64,000 bases of DNA, from the NCBI GenBank assembly GCA_949128115.1, contig OX421964.1, positions 32,604,177 through 32,668,176 on the forward strand. The letters run 5' to 3'. Under the pieces are notes generated by a model. It had not been told where the DNA came from, did not search any database, and saw nothing but the letters and a program-made list of their open reading frames with translations. Below are positions 1 to 11,455 of the stretch, one piece after another. The stretch is from Anaspis maculata. Its lineage: Eukaryota; Arthropoda; Insecta; Coleoptera; Scraptiidae. The first letter of the stretch is position 1; every line of letters begins with the position of its first letter. The position numbers and the translations under genes were made by a program.

Positions 1-534
1 ACGCAGAAATAAAATTCAAATTGTGTGTGATGACATCACATCCAATTTTGTTGAATCTCTTGATGATTAATCTTTTTTTTTCAAATTGATAATAAAATGG
101 ATTGAAGCTAGTCCCGTATTATGTATTTCCAGTTTCCACAGGTTACAGGTGTATAAAAAATTCTGACTTCGAATTTTCCTTCAATTATTTGAGGGGCCAG
201 TGAATTATTTTACAGTCATTGATGAAGAAAGCTGGATACTTGTGATTTATAACTCATTCTGCATCGTAAACAGAAATTCAGTGCCCACCCACTAGTTGAT
301 AATGAATTTTACTGATAAGTCTATCACAAACAGTTCCCCAAAATCTCTTCGAATCATAAAAAAAGAGGACAGCGAAGTCCCACTCATTGATCTCCCATAT
401 CCCCAAAAATTAACGACAATAATTTTTTTTTGAAATATTTTTCCCGTGTTCTAAATAAAACTAACTTCCTGTACCTACAATTACTATTACTGCAAACAGA
501 AGCGTATCTAGGTACAGCATGGTATTGTTTATTG

Positions 535-2878
535 TACAGGGTGGCCCAACGGAAACAACAGAGGGGGTTTTGGGCATTTCACTTAATTTTTTTGAAAAAA
601 GCTTAGACAAAGATCGATTTTTATATCGAGGGGGACAACTGAAACATGCATTGGCAAATTTCTATCCTTAGCCCCCTCACTCCCACTCACCTTAACTTTG
701 AAATTTCAAATGACACCATCTACTTTGCGAATTTGCGATGCATCAAATCAAAGAGTCAAATTCTCTTTCTGAAAACAATTTTTTTTCAAAATTTTTAACC
801 CCTCCCCCAGTAAATTGAACATTCGAAGTATTTTAGGGGAAAAAGGAGATTTTTGAAAATATTCTATTCAGGAAGAGAATTCAATTCCATTCAATTTGAT
901 GTATCACGAAGTAGGTAGTGTCATTTTAGATTCTGAAGTTGAGGTGGGGAGTGAAGGGCAAGGTGAAGGGGTGGATTTCTTTTTACACAGAAAATTTTCT
1001 CCCTCGATGCTGTGCAGGACGACGTTGACTGTACTGAAGACAATCCAGAGGTCAAGAATATTAAATTGAAAACTAAGAGAATTATACACACATGGCATTT
1101 ATCTAGGGATATTGATTTTTTCTCACAATTCAATGAAATTGGGAGCCAAAAAGACTCTCCCAAATACTTTTTCCACGATTAGTCAAATAGTAGAGATGAT
1201 ATATGTGATGTAAGTGAATGACGGTTGAAGTAAAGTCGAAAACAGCTCAAGACAAAAATTTAACATTCTACATTTTTTACTTTATTCAACTCAAATGGAC
1301 GATTCAATACAAAGTGTGGCCTCCTCGACTAGTCACCAACGCTCTGCATCGATTTGGCATACTTGATGCCAAATGGTTGAGGTCTTCTTGTGGGATCTGT
1401 TCCCAAGCTTGCCGTAGGCCTCAAACAGTTGTTGATGGTCATGATATTCGGCATCACCCTGCAGAACCCTTCACTGGAGCATGTCTCATGCATACGTGAT
1501 GGGGTTTATGTCAGGACTCTGCGCGGGCCATTGAAGAACGGTTTTTTCATGTTCATCGAGAAAATCCCAACGACTCTTGCTGTATGATGTCGTGCGTTGT
1601 CTTGTTGGAAGTCAAAATCTCCGCCAGCTTCTGCCGCAACCGGAAGGACAAAACCTTGTTAAATCTCATCCCGACGCTGAATTCCCGTCATACAGCCCCT
1701 CACCAAAACCAGTGGAGTCCTTATGTCGAGCGCTATCCCGGCCCATATCATGAGGGTGTCACCCCGGAAACTGTGCACCTCCTGGGCATTCCTCAACTGA
1801 TTGATGTTACCAGGTCGTCTCCTCACACGAATTCGTCTGGAATCCGGACGAATCCCAAACCGAGATTCATCTGTGAAGAGAACCTGACCCCATTCTTCAT
1901 TCTGCCAATTTTGATCTGCCCGCGCCCAGTCCAATCTGTCTGCGCGATTGCTTCGTGTTAAAGGCTAACATCTTAGCGCCCGTCTGGACCTCAATTGGAC
2001 ATCGTGTAACCTGTTAGCAATGGTTCTCCTTGAAACCATCACTCCATGCACCTGTGCCAGCCGACTTCACAGTTGTGATGCCGTTGTAGTGGTCGCTCTC
2101 CGGGCCGTCAGTTGTACGTAGCGGCCTTGTTCTGGAGTAGTTGAGCGTCGTCACCATCCATGTCTTTCCCTTACATTCCCAGTGAGTCGAAAATGCGACT
2201 AGAGCTGCGAGATCACGCTCTGGGTCGTTCTCAGAATCCTCGCTACTTCCGCCTGTCTTTGGGCAACCTGCAGTATGCCAACAGCTAGTAGCATGTCTAC
2301 TTGATTCAGGTATCGCCTCGGTATAGTTCTCAAACACCAACTAACCCAATTTGAGGCAACGCTTGGAAAAAAAATTAGTTCTTACCTGAATTCGAAACTT
2401 TGAAAATTGTTGAAAAACTTTGAAAACTTGATTTGGATGTGCTTTTGAAGTTATTTCCGTTGTCAAGGTTATTTTCAACTATTTTTATGAAAGCTGGTCA
2501 TTCCAGGAATGTTACTATTCAATTTGGAAAAAATCGCTGCAAAAATTCTCTAAAATTCCCAAAGTTGAAAAAATATCCCTAGATAAATGCCATGTGTGTA
2601 GGAGGAAGGAGGATGGGGTTAAAAACTACATGTAGAAATATTTTTTCAGAAAGAGAATTTAATTCTCTTCAATTTGATGTATCGCACGGTGGGTGGAGTC
2701 ATTTGAAATTTTGAAATTGGGGGTGGCTGGGGGGGGGGGGGGGGGTGAGGGGGCTAAAAATTGAAATTTGACAATGTATGTTTCTAATGTCACCTTCGAC
2801 ATAAAAATCGAGCTGTTTGAAAAAAATTAGGTGAAATGCCCAAAAATCCCTCTGTTGTTTTCGTTGGGCCACCCTGAA
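535..2878. mobile_element. Foldback element (TACAGGGTGG ends) carrying a dead Tc1-like gene
   Basis: The left end TACAGGGTGGCCCAACGGAA is answered on the other strand at 2860-2876 (TTGGGCCACCCTGA). The inverted arms continue inward through GAAATGCCCAAAA, the GGGGGT..TGAGGGGGCTAA block and ATCCCTAGATAAATGCCAT (about 1090 and 2575), so arms span most of 535-1110 and 2565-2878. A decayed transposase lies between them. Confidence 0.8.
1310..2340 (-). pseudogene. Degenerate Tc1/mariner DDE transposase
   Basis: Read on the minus strand: an N-terminal helix-turn-helix remnant (RQAEVARILRTTQSVISQL, about 2250-2195), then WGQVLFTDESRFGIRPDSRR near 1890-1830 with the first catalytic Asp. Next come GDTLMIWAGIA, QQDNARHHTARVV near 1610-1575 with the second acidic position, and DINPIT just before a stop where Tc1 proteins have Trp. 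Several frameshifts and stops make it inactive. In the family this enzyme cuts and pastes the element at TA sites. The piece is placed centrally in the foldback 535-2878. Confidence 0.85.
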
Positions 2879-3159
2879 TAATTTTCCTGCAGGACCTGCA
2901 GAGGCAGTGGGCAGTTGGTACTGGTAACTTTCTCTTGCTTGCTTTCCAGCCACAGCAAGGTATCCAAGAGACCAACGGTGTTGATGATAATCAGTATTTC
3001 TTCTCAAACTCTTAGAAGAGCAGACAAAGCGTGATGTATACACTGACAAGAATAAAAAGTGCTGTGAGAGCTCTTGTAGTGCAAACTAGCTGTTTAAAAT
3101 AAATCTGCTATAAAATTCAGTTCGGTTAGGGTTTGGCACGCACAGATGGCACTTGATAT

Positions 3160-3801
3160 TAGTGCTGGCAAAAACCAGAAAAAAAAGAAAAAAATCGGTA
3201 CACCGGTTCTGTCGAACACAGGTTCCGGTAAAACCGGTATTGAAAGCCGACTCCGAAAACCGGTACATATTAAAAGCCGGCTTCGAAAATCGGCATTGAA
3301 AACCGGCTCTGAAAACCGGTATTGAAAGCCGGCGCTGCAAACATGCTGGCAAAAACCGGAAAAAAATGATTAGCGGTATACCGGTTTTGTCGAACACGGG
3401 TTTCGGTAAAGCCGGTAATGGAAGCCGACTCCGAAAACCGGTATTAAAAGCCGACTTCGAAATTCGGCATTGAAAACCGGTATTGAAAGCCAGCTCCAAA
3501 AACCGGTATTGAAAGTCGGCTTCGAAAACCACACTGAAAATCTTCTCCGAAAACTGGTTTTAAAAGCCGGTTCCCAAAATTGGCGTTGAAAACCGCTCCG
3601 AAAACCGGTATTGAAAGGCGACTTCGAAAATCGACACTGGAAACCGCTCCGAAATCCGACACTGAAAACCGCTCCCAAAACCGGTTTCGGAAGCCGGCTT
3701 CGAATACCGACTCCAAAAGCCGGCTCTGAAAGCTGGTTTTCAGCTATCATCAAAACCGGAGTCGGAGTCGGCTTTCAAAACCCATTCGGTTGCCAGCACT
3801 A
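3160..3801. mobile_element. hAT-type non-autonomous element, 642 bp
   Basis: Ends TAGTGCTGGCAA and TTGCCAGCACTA form a 12-bp inverted repeat. They are flanked on both sides by the identical 8 bp CTTGATAT (3152-3159 and 3802-3809), as expected for hAT insertion. The interior has no gene and consists largely of a CCGGT-rich minisatellite. Confidence 0.85.
3205..3770. repeat. Degenerate minisatellite, AAAACCGGTATTGAAAGCCG units
   Basis: About 25 imperfect units of roughly 17-20 bp alternate AAAACCGG(T/C)... and GAAAGCCG(A/G)CTTCG. A larger block is itself duplicated: TGCTGGCAAAAACC followed by GTCGAACAC at 3162 and again at 3342. All six frames stay open because units avoid stops, which explains several long spurious frames here. 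Confidence 0.85.
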
Positions 3802-3809
3802 CTTGATAT

Positions 3810-6190
3810 CGCCATTTGAAGTTGTCACTATGTTTTGACATTTTTTCATCCAAGCAGTTTAATCGCCCTCCAGATGTATAATCGCCAGTGTATGAGAGAT
3901 TTTAGACAAGTGTTCTCGATCTAGAAATTTTATTGGACATTTTTGCCAGATATTTACGTCCCTTAGGCCCGGTGTTTCCATCTCCGGATTTGATCCGTAT
4001 AACTCTATCCGGCAGATAAACGCTGCGCTGTTACCGGGCCTTACTTGATCAATTTCAACTGACCAGACGTCACTGACTTGCGCGGGCGCATTATGTATAA
4101 CTGGTTGCCGCTTTAGCACTGAACACCGTTGAACCAAACTTTGAAGAGAGATTAAACGTAAGACAAGAGCGCTTGGTATTATTAATATAATTCTCTTTCT
4201 AATAAACTTTATGACAGCACAAGTTTTATTAACTACATCCATACTGAACTTGCCATACTGCCTGGTAATTTCTTGAAAGCTACTAATTTCAAATTGTGTT
4301 TTACATTCTCTGATGAAAATCCTTTTACTTTTTCTTCAAGCTGCCATAATAGGTCTGTTTTGGCAGCAGTTGGATCCAGTTCGAAAACCGTCAGAAATGG
4401 GTGCCCAGATAGATATTCATCCCATTGTGCTGGAGGTTCAACGAATTTTTACCTGTGTGCTTGCTTCTGATCATTTGCAAACCGTTTCTAACTGCTGCCA
4501 AAACAGACCTAATAATTACCACCACAAGTCGTTTTATCACTCGTACTTCATCAAATGATTTAGTGTCATTTCCGGTGCTAGCTGTGCTGTTCGCATCGAG
4601 TTTTTACGAATTCGAACCCAATTATTGTTGCTATTATTGCGTCCTGTCTCATTAGCAGTTACAACCGAGAAATTAACTTCACACGGCTATAGTAAAAACG
4701 TGTGGCATTAAATAAGAATTTCAATCAAAAAAGAATGTGATTGCACATCATTCGCTATTTTTATCAGAAGACGTTTTCCCATTCTCGCCCGAGCTTTGAG
4801 CTGTCGTCTTGATGTTCTGCTTTTTGTGCAGATTTTTCTCCTTTCTTTGCTTCTGGCCTGGATAGCTCCATAATTCACCTACCACATCAGTACGACTGCT
4901 GAAACTGGCAGAAAACGTCACCGCCGCCATTGTTTTGCTGAAGGAAAAGTTCCATTCGTCTCCTAAAGTGTGTTGGCATCTGTTGTTGTTTTGACTCCGA
5001 TTTCGGAAGGACATGGCTGAATCAATATTACCATGTTTTTGTTTCGTTTGCAGACGTTGTTACAAATAACACGTAATATAACTGGAGTGGAAAATCAAAG
5101 TCCAAAACTTGCGTGATTGAATAAAACGGGAACTGTGTATTTGAGTGTGTGGTGTGTCCATTGGGATCTTTGTGTTTTGTTCCGTCATCGGTCACGGTGC
5201 CTTCATCCTCTTGTCAAGCTCCATATCGGGAAACTCTCGTCTCCACTCCAATTTTATCGATTTGGGGCGACACACCGCAAGTTCCCTTTGTTGTATGCTG
5301 CGAGGTGTGCTGCCTGTCTTCGTCCATAATGGCGTTTTGGGCCGAAAGTGGTTTTATTATTGTCGTCATTATCACCCGCTATCGGTCCTCTTGTCCTCAC
5401 CTCCCGTCCCGTAAATTTTCAGAAGTGGTTTTTATTATCCTCTGGAGTTGCACGCTGCGCGGACGGTTATGAAGAGTGACGGTGCGGGGTTGATGTTTGC
5501 GGCACAAGGATGAAAAGGTCATCCCGCTTGAACTGTTTATAAGGGATAAGGGACAATAAACACCATTCCCTTCTGCGCGTTCCCGTTCCTCTTCCCAGGG
5601 TGGCACACGCCTGGCTATTTGATTCACTTCAACTGGGTGGTGTACCTTTCCTCTCGTTTTTATCACCGTGTGCGTTCTGTTTTTTTACTGATGTAATAAT
5701 TAGCTGAGTGGCTTGTAATGCAACGCACCCTTCTGTTTTTATAATCCATGTGAAAAAGCTGTGACAACAAATTAACGCAGTGGGGGAGTTTTTTTTTCTA
5801 TTCACCCGGCGTTTCTTCTGTTTGCATGGGGGTAAACAACGAACATGTGTTTTGGTTCTTCGAATGACCTCTTCAGTAATTTATTGCGTAATTGATGAAA
5901 TCCTAACCTTACAGCCTTCCGTCTCACTTGTAAAACCGGAGCTAATTTTGCAGGTGATGCGGTTTTGCTGTCACAACAACGTCATGGAGTAGTATCACAA
6001 TGCATTCTTCAAGTGCTTGGAATGCATCGTATTATATTCCATTACACATTTTTGCTTGGATTCACTGAAATAATTTCTTCAGGGTGTTCATTTACGTCGG
6101 AAATGGCATCTTACGCGAATGTATCACTTGATATTGAAAATGTTAATATCACGTTCCCGATTTAAATTGATGGTACGATCTTGAGAGATC
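3810..6190. other. Intergenic DNA, no gene recognised
   Basis: Mixed unique sequence. The part at 4780-5680 is less AT-rich than its surroundings with several open frames in conflicting phases, but none resembles a known protein or has convincing splice sites. A single GACCAGACGTCACTGACT motif at 4060 resembles the degenerate repeats at 13.1-13.5 kb. Confidence 0.5.
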
Positions 6191-6194
6191 GAGT

Positions 6195-7900
6195 ATTGTA
6201 CATTCAACTCTTCTGCGATTCTAGTAGGCTGAGAGATTTTGTTTTCAAGTCTACAAATGTGAAATATAGAGGAACATTTTTTAATTTACGCCAATGAACA
6301 TAAAAGGCAAAGCAGCCTGTGATATTTGACAGTTGTGAAGAATATTTTTAACCTCTCAAGCCAGTTCAGTTTTTCGATGTTTCAAGCTAAAGAATGCTGG
6401 CCTTCGCTTCAGAAAAAAAAAGGGCCCTATCGAGGGCCCTATAGAACCATCAACCCTTTCGCCTGTTCCAGCAAAATACACGCCAAGCCCTGAAGAATTA
6501 TTATTTTTATCATGAGCAGAAGGATTTGCGTGTAAAAAGTTGAATAAACCAAATGTATTTGACCGAAATTGATTGAGTACCTTCAATTTGCAATTTGCAT
6601 TCGTTTTCGTGCCTGACAGGACGAGTTTTTATTCGCCGTCTAGATGACTGAAATCGATAGCGCCCGTGCGTTGTTGGTGTTTAAATGACGGCAACACGTC
6701 TCTGCGCCCCACTAGTCGCATTTCCACCTACGCAACGTGATTTTCCAAGATTTTAATATCTTTATATCGGTTTGATAGGCAACATAACCTTACTTTTGGA
6801 CAAGCCAGTTTCACACCTGGTGAAAGGATGGTAAGCCTGCAATGCAGCTAAACTAGAAGATTTGCCCAGCCAACTAGAATCACAGTAGAGTTGAACGAAC
6901 TATACGCACATTTGGAGCAGGTTTCCTCGAGTTCCATCCTCTACTGGACTTCGAGAAGAAAAAGTTGCAGCCATCGTATTCCTCCACAGAAAAGCGCACG
7001 ATTAGCTCAAAAAGTGACATTGCTGAATTTACAATTTACAGGCTGTCCCATTTTTAACCGATCAAACTTTGCGAAAAAATTCAGAAGAATAAAATATAAC
7101 ATTAGGTATAGTATGCTCACATGTACCGTGATTCTAGTCGGCTGTGAGATTTTGTTTTTAAGTTTCCAAATTTGAAATATAGAAAATCCCCAAAATTTTG
7201 CGGTTGGCTGCCTCTGGCTTCATTTAGCGTTCGTCGTTCGAACCACTTTTGGAACGCATTTTTTACGCATATCCTCTGCAGATCGAGCCGGTTCAACTTT
7301 GGGTTGATTCAAACTAAAAAAGTACTAGGCCTTCGTCCAAAAAAAGGGGTCCCATAGAATCATCAATCCTTTCACCTCTTGCAGTCGAAAAGACACGACG
7401 AATCATGAAGAACTATTGGCAAGACAAGGAATATCCCAGCAGGCCTGCAGTTGCAGCAGGATTTACTCATAAAAAGTTAATTAAACCGAATTTAAAAAAA
7501 CCCAGCCGCTCAAAGTTGCGTATTGGACCGAAATTCATGTGAGTACCTTCAGTTTGTAATTTGCTTTCGTTTTGGAGCTTGGCGGAACGAATGTTTGTCG
7601 TTCCTTTTGAACGTTGTTTGCCTTGAATGGCCGCCGTCAAGATGACTTAAATTGAAGGCGGCCCCGTAAGGTTTTGGTGTCTAAATGATCGTAATACAGC
7701 TCTGCGCCCCTCTAGTGGTATTTCCACGTATGACAAGGTCAGTTTTCCAAGATTTTGATATCAATTTGATAAGAAATATAACTTAACTTCCAGAGAAGTC
7801 AGTTTCACACCAGGTAAAAAGGCGGCAAGCCTACAATGCTTAAGTAGAAAATTTGCCCAGCCAACTAGAGTCACAGTACAAGTGAACCTACTATATGTAT
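6195..7900. repeat. Diverged tandem duplication, unit about 0.7-0.9 kb
   Basis: Copy 1 (about 6195-6905) and copy 2 (about 7115-7900) share an ordered series of blocks. These include GATTCTAGT(A/C)GGCTG.GAGATTTTGTTT, GGGTCCC/GGGCCCTATAGAA.CATCAA, GACCGAAATT, GAGTACCTTCA.TTTG.AATTTGC, CTCTGCGCCCC.CTAGT, TTTCCAAGATTTT, CAGTTTCACACC and TTTGCCCAGCCAACTAGA.TCACAGTA. Spacing differs by indels. No coding content is seen. Confidence 0.8.
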
Positions 7901-9176
7901 TTCATTCGCTGCCTAACAAAGATAGTGGCAAACTTAATAAAAAAAGATTTGTCTTGTCATAACTTCGAGACAAGGGCTTTGATTGAAACAAAATCTTCGT
8001 ATAAAATTACTCTATTTCGAAGTGACCCTACTGCACGCCACTGGTAAACTTTCGGGTAAACTCTTCGAAATGATTTTCATAAAATTACCTTACATAGGAG
8101 TTTTTTCCACGGCGAGTCATTATTGTCACAGTCGTCGAATCAATTTCACCAGCTGTGCTGCATATCTTTGTGGTAAGCGAGGTAATAAGGTTAAGGGTAA
8201 AAATTTCACAAACGTTCATCGGCCATTGCTTAGAATTCTCCTAAAAACATTTTCCCCGTCTCCAATGACATCACAACGATAACATGCGCCTGCCTAGATG
8301 GCGCCCAGTTCAAAGCAGAACGACTTCCAATCGCTGGAAAATACCGCCAAATTTCAAATACTCTAGCCACTTCTGCGCTATCTGGCGAGAGAATCAATCA
8401 AACATTTGGTGTTTGCCCCCATTATATTATTATAACAGGGATCTTTGTGAAATAGTCACTAATGGTGACGGCATTTCAGTTTCAGAGGATACCACGGTAG
8501 CAGCAATGATCTTGTTCCGCTACTTCTATACTTCTAGTGCTACTCCTCGCGTTATTCGAGAAACAGTGATGTTCTTCAACTGCTCCCTTCTTTCAACCCT
8601 ACCTCCTCAGAGTTCTTTTAGGACTACTGAAGTAACCGTGGAGGCCAAACCATATGTCACATCTACCGATCTAGATAGGTAAAATTAAATTCTCACTTGA
8701 CATCCATATAGGAGAATCCGGTAGTGGTCCGTGAACCTGGAACCTACTTGGATTTATTGTAGCTGTGTGAAAAAAAATTCTTGCAGCAGCTCTTCCGGAC
8801 CTGGTGCAAAGATTCCAATTCCAGTTTTTCTACCAAAAAACATCGACTTACTAGATCAGGCGGACCAACACGAATTATCTTTTCGATGCACTAGTGCTAA
8901 TTTATGCATTTGGAAATCCATTTCTTGTGAAATTTCATCGCAACCCACAACACGTGCTTGATTACATTTTGTTTTTCTCCAGCCTAATAAGGGAGCCAGC
9001 TGCTATGGGCGACAGCAGGGAAAGTAATGAAAGTATAATCTTGTTGTGGAGTTGTACTCTACAAGGTACTCTTCGTGGTTTTCCAAATGCTTGCAAATGG
9101 AACCTACTCCCAGACGACCATTTTCTCTGCTTCTTTGTCAACCGCAAGACCCTACGTCTCTGGTTATACAGGGTGT

Positions 9177-9605
9177 TCACTTTTTTTTATTCAATAAGAG
9201 ATGGTAAAGTATTTTCGCAAAAAAAAATACAGTGTGATCCAAATCATCCCGGATTGGGGTAGGTTGTGCCCTGGCGAAAATCAGCTCAACATCCTGGAAT
9301 TTGACCAGGTCACAGCCTACTCCAATTCGGAATGATTTGGATCACACGGTACAAATTTTACAAGTGTGACAAAAGTCAATTTGACCAGCTTTGCAGGTGT
9401 GCACATCAGCTTACTTTGTTTACCAAATTTGGTCAAAATCCAGTAATTTAATTTGAAGTTGAACGAAAAAATCTATTTTAAAACTCAACTTTGAATATCT
9501 CCGTTATAATGCGTTTCCGATATACATTTTTTCGATAAAGTCCACTTATTTTTTTGATGCTCTACCATCTCCTAAAATATCGACAAAAAAGTGAAACATC
9601 CTGTG
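9177..9605. mobile_element. TIR repeat family R1, copy 1
   Basis: Starts TACAGGGTGTTCACTTTT and ends AAAAAGTGAAACATCCTGTG, with an inner matching GAGATGGTA(A/G)AG near both ends. Shared blocks with the copies at 29081-29462 and about 60300-60556 are GACAAAA.TCA.T.TGACCAGC and AA(A/T)TTTGGTCAAAATCCAGT. It is interrupted by a hairpin element at 9229-9350. Confidence 0.75.
9229..9350. mobile_element. Hairpin MITE family H, copy 1, nested in R1
   Basis: ACAGTGTGATCCAAATCAT at the left is matched by ATGATTTGGATCACACGGT at the right, and GTAGG(T)TGTG..CTGG by CCAG..CACAGCCTAC nearer the loop. Related to 44922-45045 and 48984-49110 through the loop-proximal GCCTGGCCAAAATCAGC / TTGACCAGGCCACAGCC sequence. 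Removing it restores continuity with the R1 copy at 29.1 kb. Confidence 0.8.
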
Positions 9606-10655
9606 GAGTAGCTGTGGATAACGTGAAGAACATTGCCGAGTTGCTTCTCTAGCATACCCGGTTCCGACGTATTCTCTGGAACAAATATTTAAGTAGTGCT
9701 GCGTTCCAGTGTCAATAGGGCGAAGGTCAGCAGTCGTTGAAGACACCTGAGTATCGTCGACGAGTTCGAAATTTTTCGGAATGTCCTCGATAATGCGATG
9801 GTGATAAAAATGTGGGTGAATAAAACAGGATGTGTGGTTTAGCTGAGGGGAGTTCGTGCCGTCCATAATAACCAACGGAAACTGAAAACATGATAGGCCG
9901 CGGCTGCAGCTTGCTTGTTGTAAACGATCTATCGAGAATAGCAATTTGAATAATTTTGCGGAGAGTATACGTAATCGCCATCGCCGGGAGTTATCGAGAA
10001 GCAGATGGGAATCACTTTCCTGTGTTGGATAGTGACGACCGTGATCTACTAACAACTGTTCGTACTGCCATATGACTTGAAATGTAACGAGCATGCCTCC
10101 TTGACCGTAACGGAATTGAAATAGATCACTTGAGGCTGTAAACTGTAACATTCTCTGTAGAATTTCCACTGCAACTTACAGGCTAGAAAAGCCAAAATTT
10201 ATTGAACGCTATGATTTTGAAATACGATAAAAATTCCGTTTTGAATTCTGCAGAGACGCGACATGTGTCCGGTTGCAGTGTGCATGAGTCACGCGCGACA
10301 TGGTGACGACTGCGTCATCGTCATCGTGCGTTCCCTTGGCTCAGTTTTACATCGTCGTGCTCGCAGCCTTCCTTTCCTCCGGTCGTTTTCCATATAAGCG
10401 ACAAATAACGATTTTTTCACAATTGAACATCTGGCAAACAGATATGATCGTGCGTGCATCGAAATTAAAACAAGTGAATATTCCCTCACGGGCGTGAGGC
10501 TCAGTAGCGCACTTTATCTTGGGCGGATTAGTAAACGTAAAATACATAGGTACTGAAGGCTACTTAGTTATCACGGGAAGTGATTCTGATTACACTTATG
10601 CGGTATTTGTCCAATACGTTTTTCTGGCGGTTTTCTGTTGAATAGGTAGGTGGTA
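9606..10655. other. Intergenic DNA with a long unexplained frame
   Basis: A 207-codon minus-strand frame (10169-9546) is open, but it runs into the end of repeat R1 and has no recognisable motif, so it is not called a gene. A CpG-richer patch at about 10250-10500 contains a TATA-like CCATATAAGCG and could be a promoter remnant. No exon is supported. Confidence 0.4.
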
Positions 10656-11455
10656 TACAAGGTGTGCCAGCTAAAACAACCCAGCGCGATTTTCTTGGAA
10701 AATATCAAGGCAACAAAAAAAATTGAATTGGGGGGAAGTCTGACCTTTTAGCTTTCTTTTGAGGGGGCGCCGATGGTTGTAGGTGCTCTAGTTTCCAAGA
10801 AAATGCAATTTTAATCGGGCGAGTCACAAGAATTCAAAAATTCATGACCGACAAAATAAAATACTTCAGATGAAAAAAAATCCTGTTCCTCTGGGCTTTC
10901 CATTGATGTATCGCTGATGTCTGTACCTGGCCCAGTAAGCCAGATATTCTGTCTTACAGTCCAGCAAATGCAATAATCGGAATCCATGACGTCACTGATC
11001 ACACACTTGTTGATTTCCACACTTGCCGTTACTAGGACTTTTTCACTTACTATACCTGGACTCATCATATCAATGAATACTGGCTGATGTTAAAATCAAC
11101 AAGTGTGTGATCGGTAACGTCATGAATTCCGATTATTGTGTTTGCTGGACTGTAAGACAGAATATCTGGCGTACTGGACCAGGTGCAGACATAAGAGACA
11201 CATCAATGGAAAGTCCAGAAAAAGAGGATTTTTTTTCATCTGAAGTATTTTGTTTTGTCGATCATGTATTTTCGAATTCTTGTGACTCGCCCGATTAAAA
11301 TTGCATTTTCTTGGAAACTAGAGCACCCACAAGCATCGGCGCCCCCTCAAAAGAAATCTAAAAGGTCAGGCTTCCTCCCAATTGAAGAACATTTTTTGTT
11401 GTCTTGATATTTTCTGAGGAAATCGCGCTAGGTGGTTTTAGCTGGGACACCTGTA
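10656..11455. mobile_element. Foldback element, 800 bp
   Basis: Left end TACAAGGTGTGCCAGCTAAA and right end TTTTAGCTGGGACACCTGTA are inverted repeats. The arms stay paired inward to about 11050/11100 (for example CAAGTGTGTGATC on both sides of the loop). Each arm carries the same 58-codon frame in opposite orientation. Confidence 0.85.

Noticed and set aside
3086..3753. Several long frames rich in FRSRLSIPVF-type repeats
   Set aside because: They are translations of the CCGGT minisatellite in different frames; no protein is implied.
8284..8682. 132-codon plus-strand frame
   Set aside because: No motif or splice support; composition not convincing.
9546..10169. 207-codon minus-strand open frame
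   Set aside because: It runs into the end of repeat R1, has no recognised motif, no splice context and odd composition; probably chance in low-stop sequence.
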